This document shows, piece by piece, positions 51,543 through 60,707 of a DNA stretch of 64,000 nucleotides. The position numbers and the translations under genes were made by a program. Source of the DNA: Wandonia sp964447015. Its GTDB lineage: Bacteria; Bacteroidota; Bacteroidia; Flavobacteriales_D; Crocinitomicaceae. The stretch is taken from NCBI GenBank assembly GCA_964447015.1, contig CAYUQU010000004.1:41724-105723 (forward strand), written 5' to 3'. The notes below the pieces were generated by a model that saw only the letters and a list, made by a program, of their open reading frames with translations, did no database searches and was not told where the DNA came from. The first letter of the stretch is position 1, and each line of letters begins with the position of its first letter.

Positions 51543-54500
51543 ATGAAAAAATTATTAGTGTGCTGGATTCTAATTCCAGTAATTTGCAGTTCGCAAGAAC
51601 TAAAGAACATACCACTGTTGATTGCACCAATAGATACGATTACGCATTCACCAACAGTCAGGGAAATTCATGAGGGGCTAATGGAATTAATGTCAAATCC
51701 TGATACTTTACTGAATCACGACAAGAAAGTTGCTCAGCGATGGTATGCCTACGAATTTCCGAAGTATAATGTAAAAGATTCAAATGTGTATGACATTGAA
51801 CCTTATTTACAAGCCATGAAAGCAATTCATAATTCACCATTGAATTGTGGAGCGGAGGATCCGTCAAACTGGATTAGCGATGGTCCGATTATGCCGCATG
51901 TAGGTGGTACAGGTCAACAATGGGGAGGATGGGTAAGTGCAATTTACCAAAAGCCGAGTAATACTGATACAATTTTGGCAGGCACAAGAATGTCCGGTAT
52001 TTTCAGGACTACAAACGAAGGAGGGTCATGGGTTTGCGTTACGGATGAATTGAGTTTTCCTGTAATAGGAGTGAGACAATTGATAGGCAATCCATATAAT
52101 GAAAACCATGTATTGGCGATTACTGGTACACATTATGTTGAAGGAGGTGCTATTTACAGTACAGATGCCGGAGTGACGTGGAATGAAGTTACACAAACAC
52201 TTCCGCAATTTAATTGGGTTGGTTTTCATAAATCGATTTCAGGATTGGTATTTGCTGTTTCAGATAAGGCTGTTTATTTTTCAACAGATTCGGGATTGAC
52301 CTGGGAAGAATTTGAATCATATCCTGAACTAACACAATATTATGACTTTTACAAAGTATGGGTACTTGATGATAAATTATTTGTAAACACAAAATATAAT
52401 CAGGGTTCGGAATCATGGTTGTATCAATGTGACTTTACATTTGAAGACGATGAACTCGATTATACATGGTCAGGTAATATAGCACCAACGTTTGCCTCCG
52501 AGGCGAGTTCTGAGATAATAGCTGAACACCTGATATCGTTTACTGACTTTTCCAATGAAGTGGATGGGCGATTGTATTTGCAAGTTCAATTCAAGTTAAC
52601 CGATACTATTCCATCTCCATTATTTAACACATTATTTAAATCAATTGACGCAGGGGATAATTTTAGTTATTTGGAAAATGTCATTCTTAATCATAATATA
52701 GGCACCTCCAATGACTTAGGTGGGTTTCATAAAAATGAGTTAATTGCATCACTTCACAACCCAAATGTTTTTTATTGGGGTAGTATTCGGAACATGAGAC
52801 GTTATAACGATACAACAGGAGTGAAAACAGCAATTACTGGTTTAGGCCATCATGATGACTATCGTTTTTCTCATATAGTCTCACAGGGTAATACGGATAG
52901 AATTATTTTTGGTAATGATGGTGGAGTAGGTTTGGTGGAAGATGGTTTGAACAGTCCAACAATTATATCGAAAAACTCAAATTTGTCAATCAATCTATTA
53001 CATGCATTTGATGTTCATGAAAAGACTGGTCGCGTATTGTACGCATTTCAGGATCATAGAATGCGCTATAAAAATAGTGACGACACATATTATAACGGTG
53101 GCTTTTTAAATGAAGGTTCATCGGCACTTGTTCAACAATATCATCCAAATGATATGGTTGGTGAAAGTGCGTATAGTGGAATCTGGGATTTGACGGGTTC
53201 TAGTAATCCACTTGTGGATGTTTCAGGCGGGGCTTTCGGTAATGGTAGATGCTACCTCGAAGGTCGCTTTATAAGTTATAGGCACTACCCCGAACGTTTT
53301 GCTAGAGGTCTTCAGCATAAAGACTCTATAATAAATTACGGAGGGGTAGCGATGAATCGTGCTGCATTGGTGTCAGAAGTTTCCGAAATAACAGAATCAA
53401 ATGCTATTGGCCCGATTGCAATATGCGAACGCTATCCTCACCATCTTTTTGCTGGGGAAAGAGAACCTGGCGACCAAGCAACTAAACTATTTAAGTCGGT
53501 TGACGATGGCGAAAACTGGATAAGTCTGACAAATTCAACCGTAAGTTTAGATAACGGAGCTTTTGTAGACACGTTGAGTAAGTTGTTACATTGGAATGTA
53601 GTCCGCTCAATTGCAATGCATCATGTAGATACTAATGTGATTTATTGTGGAATAGGCGGTACGCATACGTTGAATGGTGTGGTGACCGATGAACTGTTTC
53701 GTGTCATCAAATCAACAAACGGTGGAGCAACCTTCGTCGATTACTCCGAAGGTCTTCCGGCACTCCCTGTCGAACGATTGTTGACAGTAGAAAGTGACAA
53801 TGAGTTGATTTTTTGTGGAACAAGTGTGGGAGTATATTACCGAACGAATGAAATGTCACAATGGGAATGTTTTTCACAGAACTTACCAAAAGTGATGATT
53901 ACTGGGATGAAGTATGTTTATTGTGAAGACGAGCTATACGTTTCTACTTTCGGACGTGGGATTTGGAAGACAAAAGTGAATCTCCGTAAGAATAACTACG
54001 CACAAGAAATCACATCAACAACCACATGGGATGAACCCAAGCATTTAATTGACAATATACTTGTGAAAAGTGGAAGTATACTTACTATTACAGACACTGT
54101 TGAAATTAATGGCGGGATAAAGATTATGATTGAACCAGGTGCCAAACTTGTGGTTGATGGAGGCACTCTCACAAAATATTGTAATGCCCGCTGGCAAGGC
54201 ATCCAAGTCTACGGACAGTCTGGCTTGCATCAAACAACTGCCAATCAGGGGATCTTGGTTACTAAAAACGATGCGGTTATTGAGTTTGCTAATCAGGCGG
54301 TTGAAGTATGGAAAAAAGACGTGTGGAACACTATGGGGGGAATGGTTAATTTAGAAAACACCACGTTCCGCAATAATGGTAAGTCGATTGCATTTTTTCC
54401 GTATGCCAATATCATACCTTCAGGTAGTGAGTTACAAAATTACAGCTCTATTTTTAACTGTAATTTTATAGTAGACGACGATTTTGTAGGAGACAACCCT

Positions 54501-56567
54501 GTGACGCAAGTAACCCTCTTTAAGGTAAAAGGAATTACCATTCAACGATCACATTTTGAAGATTTACGTACAGGGATTTCGCCAGCTGACCGCATGTCGG
54601 GGATTCGTTCACTGGATGCGACATTTAAAGTGATGGGGGTTTGTCCGTTCGGGCAACCTTGCGACGCAGATTACTATGATGAGGCAGAAATAGTCCCCAC
54701 CACATTCAAAAACCTCAGCTTTGGGATTCACGCGCAAAATGCACAAGCCATGAGTCAGGCAACCATTGATCGTTGCTATTTTGAAGACGTACATAAAGGA
54801 GTTGTCATTGATGCTATGGACAATGCTATCGTCTCACGAAATTTATTTGACAACGAGGTTTATCGTGCTGCAAATATAATTACACAAGGGGCTACTGCTT
54901 ACAAAATTGAAGGAAACACTTTCAGGGGTTATGACGTTGAGGATAATATTTCTGGTGTTCAGGTGTATCACTCGGGAGGGTTACTCAACCAAGTATTCAG
55001 AAACCGCTATGAAACGGTATCGATTGGCAATATTTCGGTAGGAGTGAACAGGGATTTAATGTCGTCGACTGCTGCTGAAAATACAGGACTCCAGTTTCTC
55101 TGCAATACATATGAGACTAATGAAGTAGACCAATTGACGGCGGCGGTGATAACGGATGTTACAGGTGAAGGAATGCAGGATTGGCAAGGAACTCCCCAAG
55201 TTTCTGCTGGAAACACCTTTGACGATACCGAACACAAGAGTATTATCAATGCAGCGGAAAACCAAAGCATGTTCCGTTATTTCTATTTTGAAAACAACGC
55301 GAATGAAGAGCCAATTAATTCTGCTGAAATAATGATGGGGACATCTAGTGACGAACATGAATGCAAATCAACTTTCAGTCTGATTGTTGTCCGCCCGACC
55401 AAACCGATTCTGGGAGACAAGCGCCCGGGTGTACTGAATGACTTGGACAGTATTATCGGAGTGATTTCGGTAAAAAGCGCGTTACTGGATTCGTTGCTGC
55501 GTTTAGGAGATACGAGTCTGCTCTACACCCAAATTCCATTAATCAATTCCGACAATTCGGCGTATGCGTTTGCGCAGCTGTCAGGTGCGGCACCTTATTT
55601 GTCCGAAGGGGTACTTTATTTGTTGGCAGATGTAAACCCGAGCCAGTTTGTACATGCATACCTCAGGGACATCTGCATCCTGCACCCGGAAGTGAGTCGT
55701 CAGCCTGATTTTATTGATTATTTGGAAAACAAAACGGTTCCTATGCCTTCGGTCATGATCGATTCGATTTTGAATTCACCCGAATTTTCTGGATTATCTA
55801 CTCAACGTGCCGCGATTCGACTGTTGAACGAACAAAAAGAATTGCTGTCTACACTGCTCATTCAGGACTATTTTACGGATTCCATTTATCCTTCGTTAGG
55901 TGCATTGGACACGGCTGTTATTCAGCGTGGTCACGCAATGCTGCCGCTTGAGTTGGTGCAGACGGCCATCTGGAAACAGGACAGAAGCACCGCTTTGCAG
56001 GCAATCTCGGATGCTTCCGATTGGTTGGATACTACTGATTTCCATATCTTGTATGAAATGGCAATCACTGATTACCTTGATTTTCAAACGGATGTATTGG
56101 ATCTTACTTCGGGGGTTTATCTTGAAGGAGTGGATAGCATAGCCGAAGTGATGCTGCGCGAATATGCCGAAAATGCAGTCGGTTATGCACAATTTCAGGC
56201 AGAAAACTACTTGTGTTTTTTCCTGAATGAGTGTGACATTCCGCATTATGAGTACGTAGCGCCAAAAGGCATGTTGTACGACGATTCGTCAGAGGAAGAG
56301 GAGTGGATGGAGCTCATCAACGAAGGAAACACAGTATCGTTGTACCCAAATCCTGCTACAGAGGAGGTAACCCTTGACTTTGGTGAAGAAGCCGAAAAAG
56401 CACTGTTTGTCGTCTTTAATGCACAAGGACAACTTATCGCAGACGGACGTGCTCGAGATACCTCGACCCACAAAATTTCCACTGCCGATTGGCAGCCGGG
56501 ACTGTACCTGATTCGTGTGCGGGTAGACAATAACAAGAACGAAACATTGCGTTTAATTGTCAAGTAA
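51543..56567 (+). CDS. Giant T9SS cargo: Asp-box beta-propeller plus parallel beta-helix
   Basis: The 1674-residue secreted protein begins with a signal peptide (MKKLLVCWILIPVICSSQ). Residues about 100-810 form a sortilin/VPS10-like propeller with repeated Asp-box turns (TNEGGSW, STDAGVTWNEV, STDSGLTWEEF, SVDDGENWISL, STNGGATFVDY), as in secreted sialidase-like proteins. From about 815 to 1260 short repeats (GIKIMIEPGAKLVVDGGTL, NAIVSRNLFDN, YKIEGNTFRG) indicate a right-handed beta-helix. A helical, leucine-rich region follows (about 1290-1590), then a type A T9SS sorting domain (VSLYPNPATEEVTLDFG ... GLYLIRVRVDNNKNETLRLIVK). It is likely surface-exposed or released; the enzymatic residues of sialidases are not evident. 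A terminator follows. Confidence 0.9.
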   Translation: MKKLLVCWILIPVICSSQELKNIPLLIAPIDTITHSPTVREIHEGLMELMSNPDTLLNHDKKVAQRWYAYEFPKYNVKDSNVYDIEPYLQAMKAIHNSPLNCGAEDPSNWISDGPIMPHVGGTGQQWGGWVSAIYQKPSNTDTILAGTRMSGIFRTTNEGGSWVCVTDELSFPVIGVRQLIGNPYNENHVLAITGTHYVEGGAIYSTDAGVTWNEVTQTLPQFNWVGFHKSISGLVFAVSDKAVYFSTDSGLTWEEFESYPELTQYYDFYKVWVLDDKLFVNTKYNQGSESWLYQCDFTFEDDELDYTWSGNIAPTFASEASSEIIAEHLISFTDFSNEVDGRLYLQVQFKLTDTIPSPLFNTLFKSIDAGDNFSYLENVILNHNIGTSNDLGGFHKNELIASLHNPNVFYWGSIRNMRRYNDTTGVKTAITGLGHHDDYRFSHIVSQGNTDRIIFGNDGGVGLVEDGLNSPTIISKNSNLSINLLHAFDVHEKTGRVLYAFQDHRMRYKNSDDTYYNGGFLNEGSSALVQQYHPNDMVGESAYSGIWDLTGSSNPLVDVSGGAFGNGRCYLEGRFISYRHYPERFARGLQHKDSIINYGGVAMNRAALVSEVSEITESNAIGPIAICERYPHHLFAGEREPGDQATKLFKSVDDGENWISLTNSTVSLDNGAFVDTLSKLLHWNVVRSIAMHHVDTNVIYCGIGGTHTLNGVVTDELFRVIKSTNGGATFVDYSEGLPALPVERLLTVESDNELIFCGTSVGVYYRTNEMSQWECFSQNLPKVMITGMKYVYCEDELYVSTFGRGIWKTKVNLRKNNYAQEITSTTTWDEPKHLIDNILVKSGSILTITDTVEINGGIKIMIEPGAKLVVDGGTLTKYCNARWQGIQVYGQSGLHQTTANQGILVTKNDAVIEFANQAVEVWKKDVWNTMGGMVNLENTTFRNNGKSIAFFPYANIIPSGSELQNYSSIFNCNFIVDDDFVGDNPVTQVTLFKVKGITIQRSHFEDLRTGISPADRMSGIRSLDATFKVMGVCPFGQPCDADYYDEAEIVPTTFKNLSFGIHAQNAQAMSQATIDRCYFEDVHKGVVIDAMDNAIVSRNLFDNEVYRAANIITQGATAYKIEGNTFRGYDVEDNISGVQVYHSGGLLNQVFRNRYETVSIGNISVGVNRDLMSSTAAENTGLQFLCNTYETNEVDQLTAAVITDVTGEGMQDWQGTPQVSAGNTFDDTEHKSIINAAENQSMFRYFYFENNANEEPINSAEIMMGTSSDEHECKSTFSLIVVRPTKPILGDKRPGVLNDLDSIIGVISVKSALLDSLLRLGDTSLLYTQIPLINSDNSAYAFAQLSGAAPYLSEGVLYLLADVNPSQFVHAYLRDICILHPEVSRQPDFIDYLENKTVPMPSVMIDSILNSPEFSGLSTQRAAIRLLNEQKELLSTLLIQDYFTDSIYPSLGALDTAVIQRGHAMLPLELVQTAIWKQDRSTALQAISDASDWLDTTDFHILYEMAITDYLDFQTDVLDLTSGVYLEGVDSIAEVMLREYAENAVGYAQFQAENYLCFFLNECDIPHYEYVAPKGMLYDDSSEEEEWMELINEGNTVSLYPNPATEEVTLDFGEEAEKALFVVFNAQGQLIADGRARDTSTHKISTADWQPGLYLIRVRVDNNKNETLRLIVK

Positions 56568-56586
56568 GTAAAATAGTTGTAATTTT

Positions 56587-56620
56587 AGGTCTGGTGAACA
56601 TTACCAGACCTTGTTTTTTT
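56587..56620 (+). terminator. Intrinsic terminator abutting the next start codon
   Basis: AGGTCTGGT (56587-56595) and ACCAGACCT (56603-56611) form a perfect 9-bp stem, then TGTTTTTTTT. The T-run ends directly before the ATG at 56622 of the next gene. Confidence 0.92.
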
Positions 56621-56621
56621 T

Positions 56622-58448
56622 ATGAAAAAATTATTATTTACCATATTTTTTATGTTTAATTGCCTGATTGGTAATAGTCAGTTAGAGTTTAATAAGGTGT
56701 ATATTTTTGCACAAAAAGCTTGTGTATTCAATAGTATAGTACCTGTTGATAATGGTTACCTAGTATGTGGAAGTTACTTGAATCAGGTTCAGGATAGATT
56801 AGGGAGTCTTTATGTCAAGTTGGATGAGTTTGGAGTTCCGTTAGATTCATTAATGATTGCCGATTATTTACACCGATATTTATTGTATGGTTCAAGAAAT
56901 CAACTCAAGACGAATGTAAATGGTAACTTTGTAGTTTGTTTTAGAGATGACTTAGCAGGGTCTTCGAGTCGTCAACGGATTCAGGAAATAACACCTGATT
57001 TAGAGGTTGTTGCTGATATAGTATTGGATACACTGGCGGAATATTTGAATTTAACCACGTTTGACGGCTCTATGATTATTCAAAACGAGTCTGACAGTAC
57101 TTACCTGATGTTCTTTACGGCTACAGATACAACTATTGCTACAGGGCAACCCGGTCGGGCTGGTTGTAATTTGGTACACTTATCGCCTAATTTTCAAATT
57201 CTCAATGTAAGAAGGTATTCCATGAATATTGGAGGATGGACATTGCCTGCTCAGGAAATCGTACAGCTTTCAGACGATGAATTTGTGCTGATGATGCGTA
57301 ATTCGCTAATCACCTTTCCTGCTTCCCTTCAAATTACGCACACAATTCTCAAAAAGGTTAACGCTCAAGGGGATGAGTTGTGGAGTTGGGAGTCTACGGA
57401 TAATCAAAGGGACTCTCATCAACGTGGACTCACTATGACCGTAGACGGAGGGTATTTGTACACGTATTTGAAAGGTTTTCCTATTTCAAACGGATGGAGT
57501 TATATGCCCACACTACGTAAAGTAAAGATACACCCACAAACCCAAATAGAAGAATGGAGTATAGTATTAGGAAGTGCTACCACAGGTAATTCCAACACCA
57601 GTGCTTTTTCCGATATAGAATCAATCAATGATACCCTTTTTGTAACGGCAGGTGGAACTTTCGATAGCAATGATATGTATCAACATGGAGGTAGGTTGGT
57701 GCAGTTTACACTCAATGGGGCTAAAATTTGGCAACGTGATTTTTTTTATTTTGCTCACGATTACCCAAACCATTGGGCAATGCATGGCATCAACGACATC
57801 GCCCTCACTTCAGACGGAGGCTATATCATGGCAGGAACAGCCGTGTCATCTGAAATTGTAGATCTTCCTGACTACGGCTGGGTAGTCAAACTAAACTGCC
57901 TTGGCTTCATGGGTGCACCCGAAGCAGCGGCAAATTACGAGATTCAGGATAATTTTGCCGTACAGTTTGTCAATACAAGCACACAAGGGGGGAGCTATAC
58001 ATGGAATTTTGGAGATGGAACTGTGCTTGAAACAGGAGAAAATGCAGACACCGTGGTGCATCATTACAACGGTTTTGGTACGTACATGGTTCAACTCATC
58101 GCACACGGTTGTAACGGGGAGGCAGATACGCTTGAGTTTTTTGTTTCGCCCAAACTCCACGCCAATCCTGACCCTGTAACAGAAGGAACGGGGTATTTTA
58201 CGTTTTTCCCCAACCCTGTCGTTTCAGGCAATCCGTTTTATGTGTACCTGAACGGTATTTCCACCCACAACGGCAAGGAAGTTAAACTTAGGTTCCACAA
58301 CAACAGTGGACAGCATGTGACAGATTACCGTTTATCTGCCCAACAAGGCGCATATATGATTAATCCGACATTGGCATCGGGCGTGTATCATGTGGGGTTG
58401 TATGTGGGAGATGAAGTGGTGCAGGTTAGGAAGTTGGTGGTGGATTAG
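56622..58448 (+). CDS. T9SS cargo with a PKD domain
   Basis: The 608-residue protein has a signal peptide (MKKLLFTIFFMFNCLIGNSQ), a long beta-rich region (about 25-420) with repeated phrases such as VPVDNGYLVCGSY, VDGGYLYTYLKG and TSDGGYIMAGTAVSS that look like a degenerate propeller of YWTD/SBBP style, a PKD domain (about 440-510; GSYTWNFGDGTVLETGENAD ... GTYMVQLIAHG) and a type A T9SS sorting domain (FTFFPNPVVSGNPFYVYL ... GVYHVGLYVGDEVVQVRKLVVD). It is probably surface-attached or secreted. Its ATG touches the T-run of the preceding terminator, so its own transcription signal must lie upstream of or in that hairpin region. Confidence 0.9.
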   Translation: MKKLLFTIFFMFNCLIGNSQLEFNKVYIFAQKACVFNSIVPVDNGYLVCGSYLNQVQDRLGSLYVKLDEFGVPLDSLMIADYLHRYLLYGSRNQLKTNVNGNFVVCFRDDLAGSSSRQRIQEITPDLEVVADIVLDTLAEYLNLTTFDGSMIIQNESDSTYLMFFTATDTTIATGQPGRAGCNLVHLSPNFQILNVRRYSMNIGGWTLPAQEIVQLSDDEFVLMMRNSLITFPASLQITHTILKKVNAQGDELWSWESTDNQRDSHQRGLTMTVDGGYLYTYLKGFPISNGWSYMPTLRKVKIHPQTQIEEWSIVLGSATTGNSNTSAFSDIESINDTLFVTAGGTFDSNDMYQHGGRLVQFTLNGAKIWQRDFFYFAHDYPNHWAMHGINDIALTSDGGYIMAGTAVSSEIVDLPDYGWVVKLNCLGFMGAPEAAANYEIQDNFAVQFVNTSTQGGSYTWNFGDGTVLETGENADTVVHHYNGFGTYMVQLIAHGCNGEADTLEFFVSPKLHANPDPVTEGTGYFTFFPNPVVSGNPFYVYLNGISTHNGKEVKLRFHNNSGQHVTDYRLSAQQGAYMINPTLASGVYHVGLYVGDEVVQVRKLVVD

Positions 58449-58455
58449 GGATGCC

Positions 58456-58542
58456 GCTTCTCTCGATACATCTCCACAACAATTGATTCTATTTTCCCTT
58501 CGATTCATGCCTGTTGAATTGTTGCGAAGACACTCGAGAAGC
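58456..58542. repeat. Imperfect 87-bp palindromic intergenic element
   Basis: Two nested pairs share one centre: GCTTCTC (58456-58462) with GAGAAGC (58536-58542), and CAACAATT (58477-58484) with AATTGTTG (58517-58524). It lies eight bases after the PKD-protein stop. It could be a dispersed palindromic repeat or act as a folded 3' end. The rest of the 288-bp gap holds one copy of a 16-bp direct repeat. Confidence 0.6.
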
Positions 58543-58643
58543 TTAATTTACGTGTTTAGATGGACGCAACGTAGCCGACCGAGTGATTCCAACAATTCTT
58601 TTGGTATCATTTTGAGTTCGAATTCTGATTAATTGTTGGGATT

Positions 58644-58659
58644 GTATCGAGGTTGGCGG
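58644..58659 (+). repeat. 16-bp direct repeat, copy 1
   Basis: GTATCGAGGTTGGCGG occurs here and again at 60674-60689. The two copies bracket the T9SS gene 58737-60674. Confidence 0.6.
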
Positions 58660-58736
58660 ATAAGTTGAAGCTTTTTGATTAACCCTTTCACTTTTTTTCA
58701 TATCTTGCATCTACCCAATCGTTAACACTCAACGAC

Positions 58737-60674
58737 ATGAAGCACATCAATATACTCACAATAGTTTTTTCACTAAGTATTTCATCCGCATTTTCACAGT
58801 TTGACGACACACCTCGAGCTATTGTTCCCCAACCCATGGATGAAGGTAACAGACGCGAGATGACATTCCCGATACAAAACGGCGTGTCAGAGCCTACAGG
58901 AAACATCGTGTGGACAAGTGATTTTGAGTCGACAAACAACTGGGTGGCTACGGGACCTGCGGAAATGAATCCTGATAATACATTTAAAATCACGACAGGG
59001 GAAGGAACATGGTACTTTGACGAGTGGACATCTTCCACAAGTGGTGGGAATTACGCCTTGTTCACAAACGGTGACCCGACGAATGAAACTCATGTAAACG
59101 GTACATTTCACCTGATGTATGATTCGATTTTTGATTTGTCTGCATTGAGTAACGCAATCATTGAATTTGAACAATACGGCGCGCGATATTACGACAAGCA
59201 ACTTGTAGAAGTATCAACCGATTTGGGGACTACTTGGCAAGTGGTGGGTACAAACGATGACATTTTCCGACTCACGTACGACGGCGGTGTTCCTTATCCT
59301 TCATCTATGCTGAGACAGTATAACATAACCACAGCCATTGTGAGCAACCCTTCACAGGTCATGTTCCGATTTACCGTAGACTACAACGACGATGCAACCG
59401 TATTCGGAAAGTCCTATGGATGGTTTATTGACGATGTGAAAATCCGCGAGGGGTTTGAGTATGATTTGAAATTGGTGCAGGCTTTTACTAGTGTGGGGGA
59501 GAATTTAACAAGCTATACAAAGTTAAAAACGGAGCATATCCAACCAATAGGAGGTTTATATATGAATTTTGGTGCTATTGTTAGAAATGATGGTACTGCA
59601 ACGATAGAAGCAAATTTAAAAGTGAGTTCGTTTGTGGGCTGGGGAACGATTGAGCGTGTTAGTCAGCAGAGTATTTTATTGCAACCGCATGAACAGGATA
59701 CAATTTTTATAACAGAAGAAAATGGTGTTGATATTTATCAACTATATTATGCACAATACGATTTTCACTTTGAATTAGAGACGACCGAACAATTAGAAAA
59801 CACATGGAATGATACGATAAATTTGCCGTTTGAGTTATACGGGCCCAGTAATCATAGTAATTATAACACAAGAGATTTTTATAATGGACAATCCGAAAGT
59901 AGAACAGGGACATTCTATGAATTCGAAGATGATATTGGAAATGATGCATGTATTGGTGTGGCGTTTGATGTTTTTGAATTTGAATTTGGAGAGTCGTACA
60001 TTGGTGGAGTAGAGGTTGGTATTCCAACTCTTTCGGCTGAAGAGTTTCAGCAAGTACAAAACAATCCAATTTTTGCACAAGTTTATAAAATTAATGGTAG
60101 TTCTTTGGAATTTATATGGATTTCGAATGATCATGAAATTCAAATGAATGACTTGGGAACAATATTAAACTTATATTCATATGAGAATTATGCACAAATA
60201 TATTCTGGAGATCGTTTAGTAGTTTTTGCCTGTAGCTATGGTGGCTCAAGCGTGCCTATCCAGCTTTCAGGATTATTACCTTTTGAAAGTGTTATAGGTT
60301 TACATAATACTACTTGGTTTTATACAGCACCAGATGAATACTACCAAAATATGACTGTTGCACCAGTTGTCCGAGTGTTAACCACTTCAACTGTTTCAAT
60401 CAACGAAAACGAACTCGCCACCAAAAAAATCCACATTTACCCCAATCCAAGCTCGGAAACTACAACGGCAAGCTTTGCTTTAACGGAGCAATCCACCGTG
60501 TCTATTGATGTAATTGATGTTTCAGGAAAGGTAGTTTCTCGCATTAAAGAAACCAAACTCCTTGAAGGCGAACAACAGATTTCATTTTCTACAGGGCATT
60601 TAAGCAGTGGGGTGTATACTGTGGTAATGTATGTGAATGATGGGGTGTATTCTGAGAAGTTGGTGGTGGAATAG
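58737..60674 (+). CDS. T9SS cargo with jelly-roll-like N-terminal domain
   Basis: The 645-residue protein has a signal peptide (MKHINILTIVFSLSISSAFSQ), then a MAM/concanavalin-like beta-sandwich (about 50-235; WTSDFESTNNWVATGP, FDLSALSNAIIEFEQYGA, VEVSTDLGTTWQVVG, GWFIDDVKIREG) as seen in Bacteroidota surface proteins and proteases. A second beta-rich half (about 240-555) shows no family I know. The type A T9SS sorting domain is at the end (KIHIYPNPSSETTTASF ... GVYTVVMYVNDGVYSEKLVVE). No catalytic motif is evident. Base composition falls toward AT in the middle (about 59500-60300) compared with its ends, which may indicate recombination between cargo genes. Confidence 0.88.
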   Translation: MKHINILTIVFSLSISSAFSQFDDTPRAIVPQPMDEGNRREMTFPIQNGVSEPTGNIVWTSDFESTNNWVATGPAEMNPDNTFKITTGEGTWYFDEWTSSTSGGNYALFTNGDPTNETHVNGTFHLMYDSIFDLSALSNAIIEFEQYGARYYDKQLVEVSTDLGTTWQVVGTNDDIFRLTYDGGVPYPSSMLRQYNITTAIVSNPSQVMFRFTVDYNDDATVFGKSYGWFIDDVKIREGFEYDLKLVQAFTSVGENLTSYTKLKTEHIQPIGGLYMNFGAIVRNDGTATIEANLKVSSFVGWGTIERVSQQSILLQPHEQDTIFITEENGVDIYQLYYAQYDFHFELETTEQLENTWNDTINLPFELYGPSNHSNYNTRDFYNGQSESRTGTFYEFEDDIGNDACIGVAFDVFEFEFGESYIGGVEVGIPTLSAEEFQQVQNNPIFAQVYKINGSSLEFIWISNDHEIQMNDLGTILNLYSYENYAQIYSGDRLVVFACSYGGSSVPIQLSGLLPFESVIGLHNTTWFYTAPDEYYQNMTVAPVVRVLTTSTVSINENELATKKIHIYPNPSSETTTASFALTEQSTVSIDVIDVSGKVVSRIKETKLLEGEQQISFSTGHLSSGVYTVVMYVNDGVYSEKLVVE

Positions 60675-60689
60675 TATCGAGGTTGGCGG
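60674..60689 (+). repeat. 16-bp direct repeat, copy 2
   Basis: This is the same sequence as at 58644-58659, beginning at the last base of the TAG stop codon of the intervening gene. Confidence 0.6.
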
Positions 60690-60707
60690 TTACAACGAGT
60701 GAGTAAA

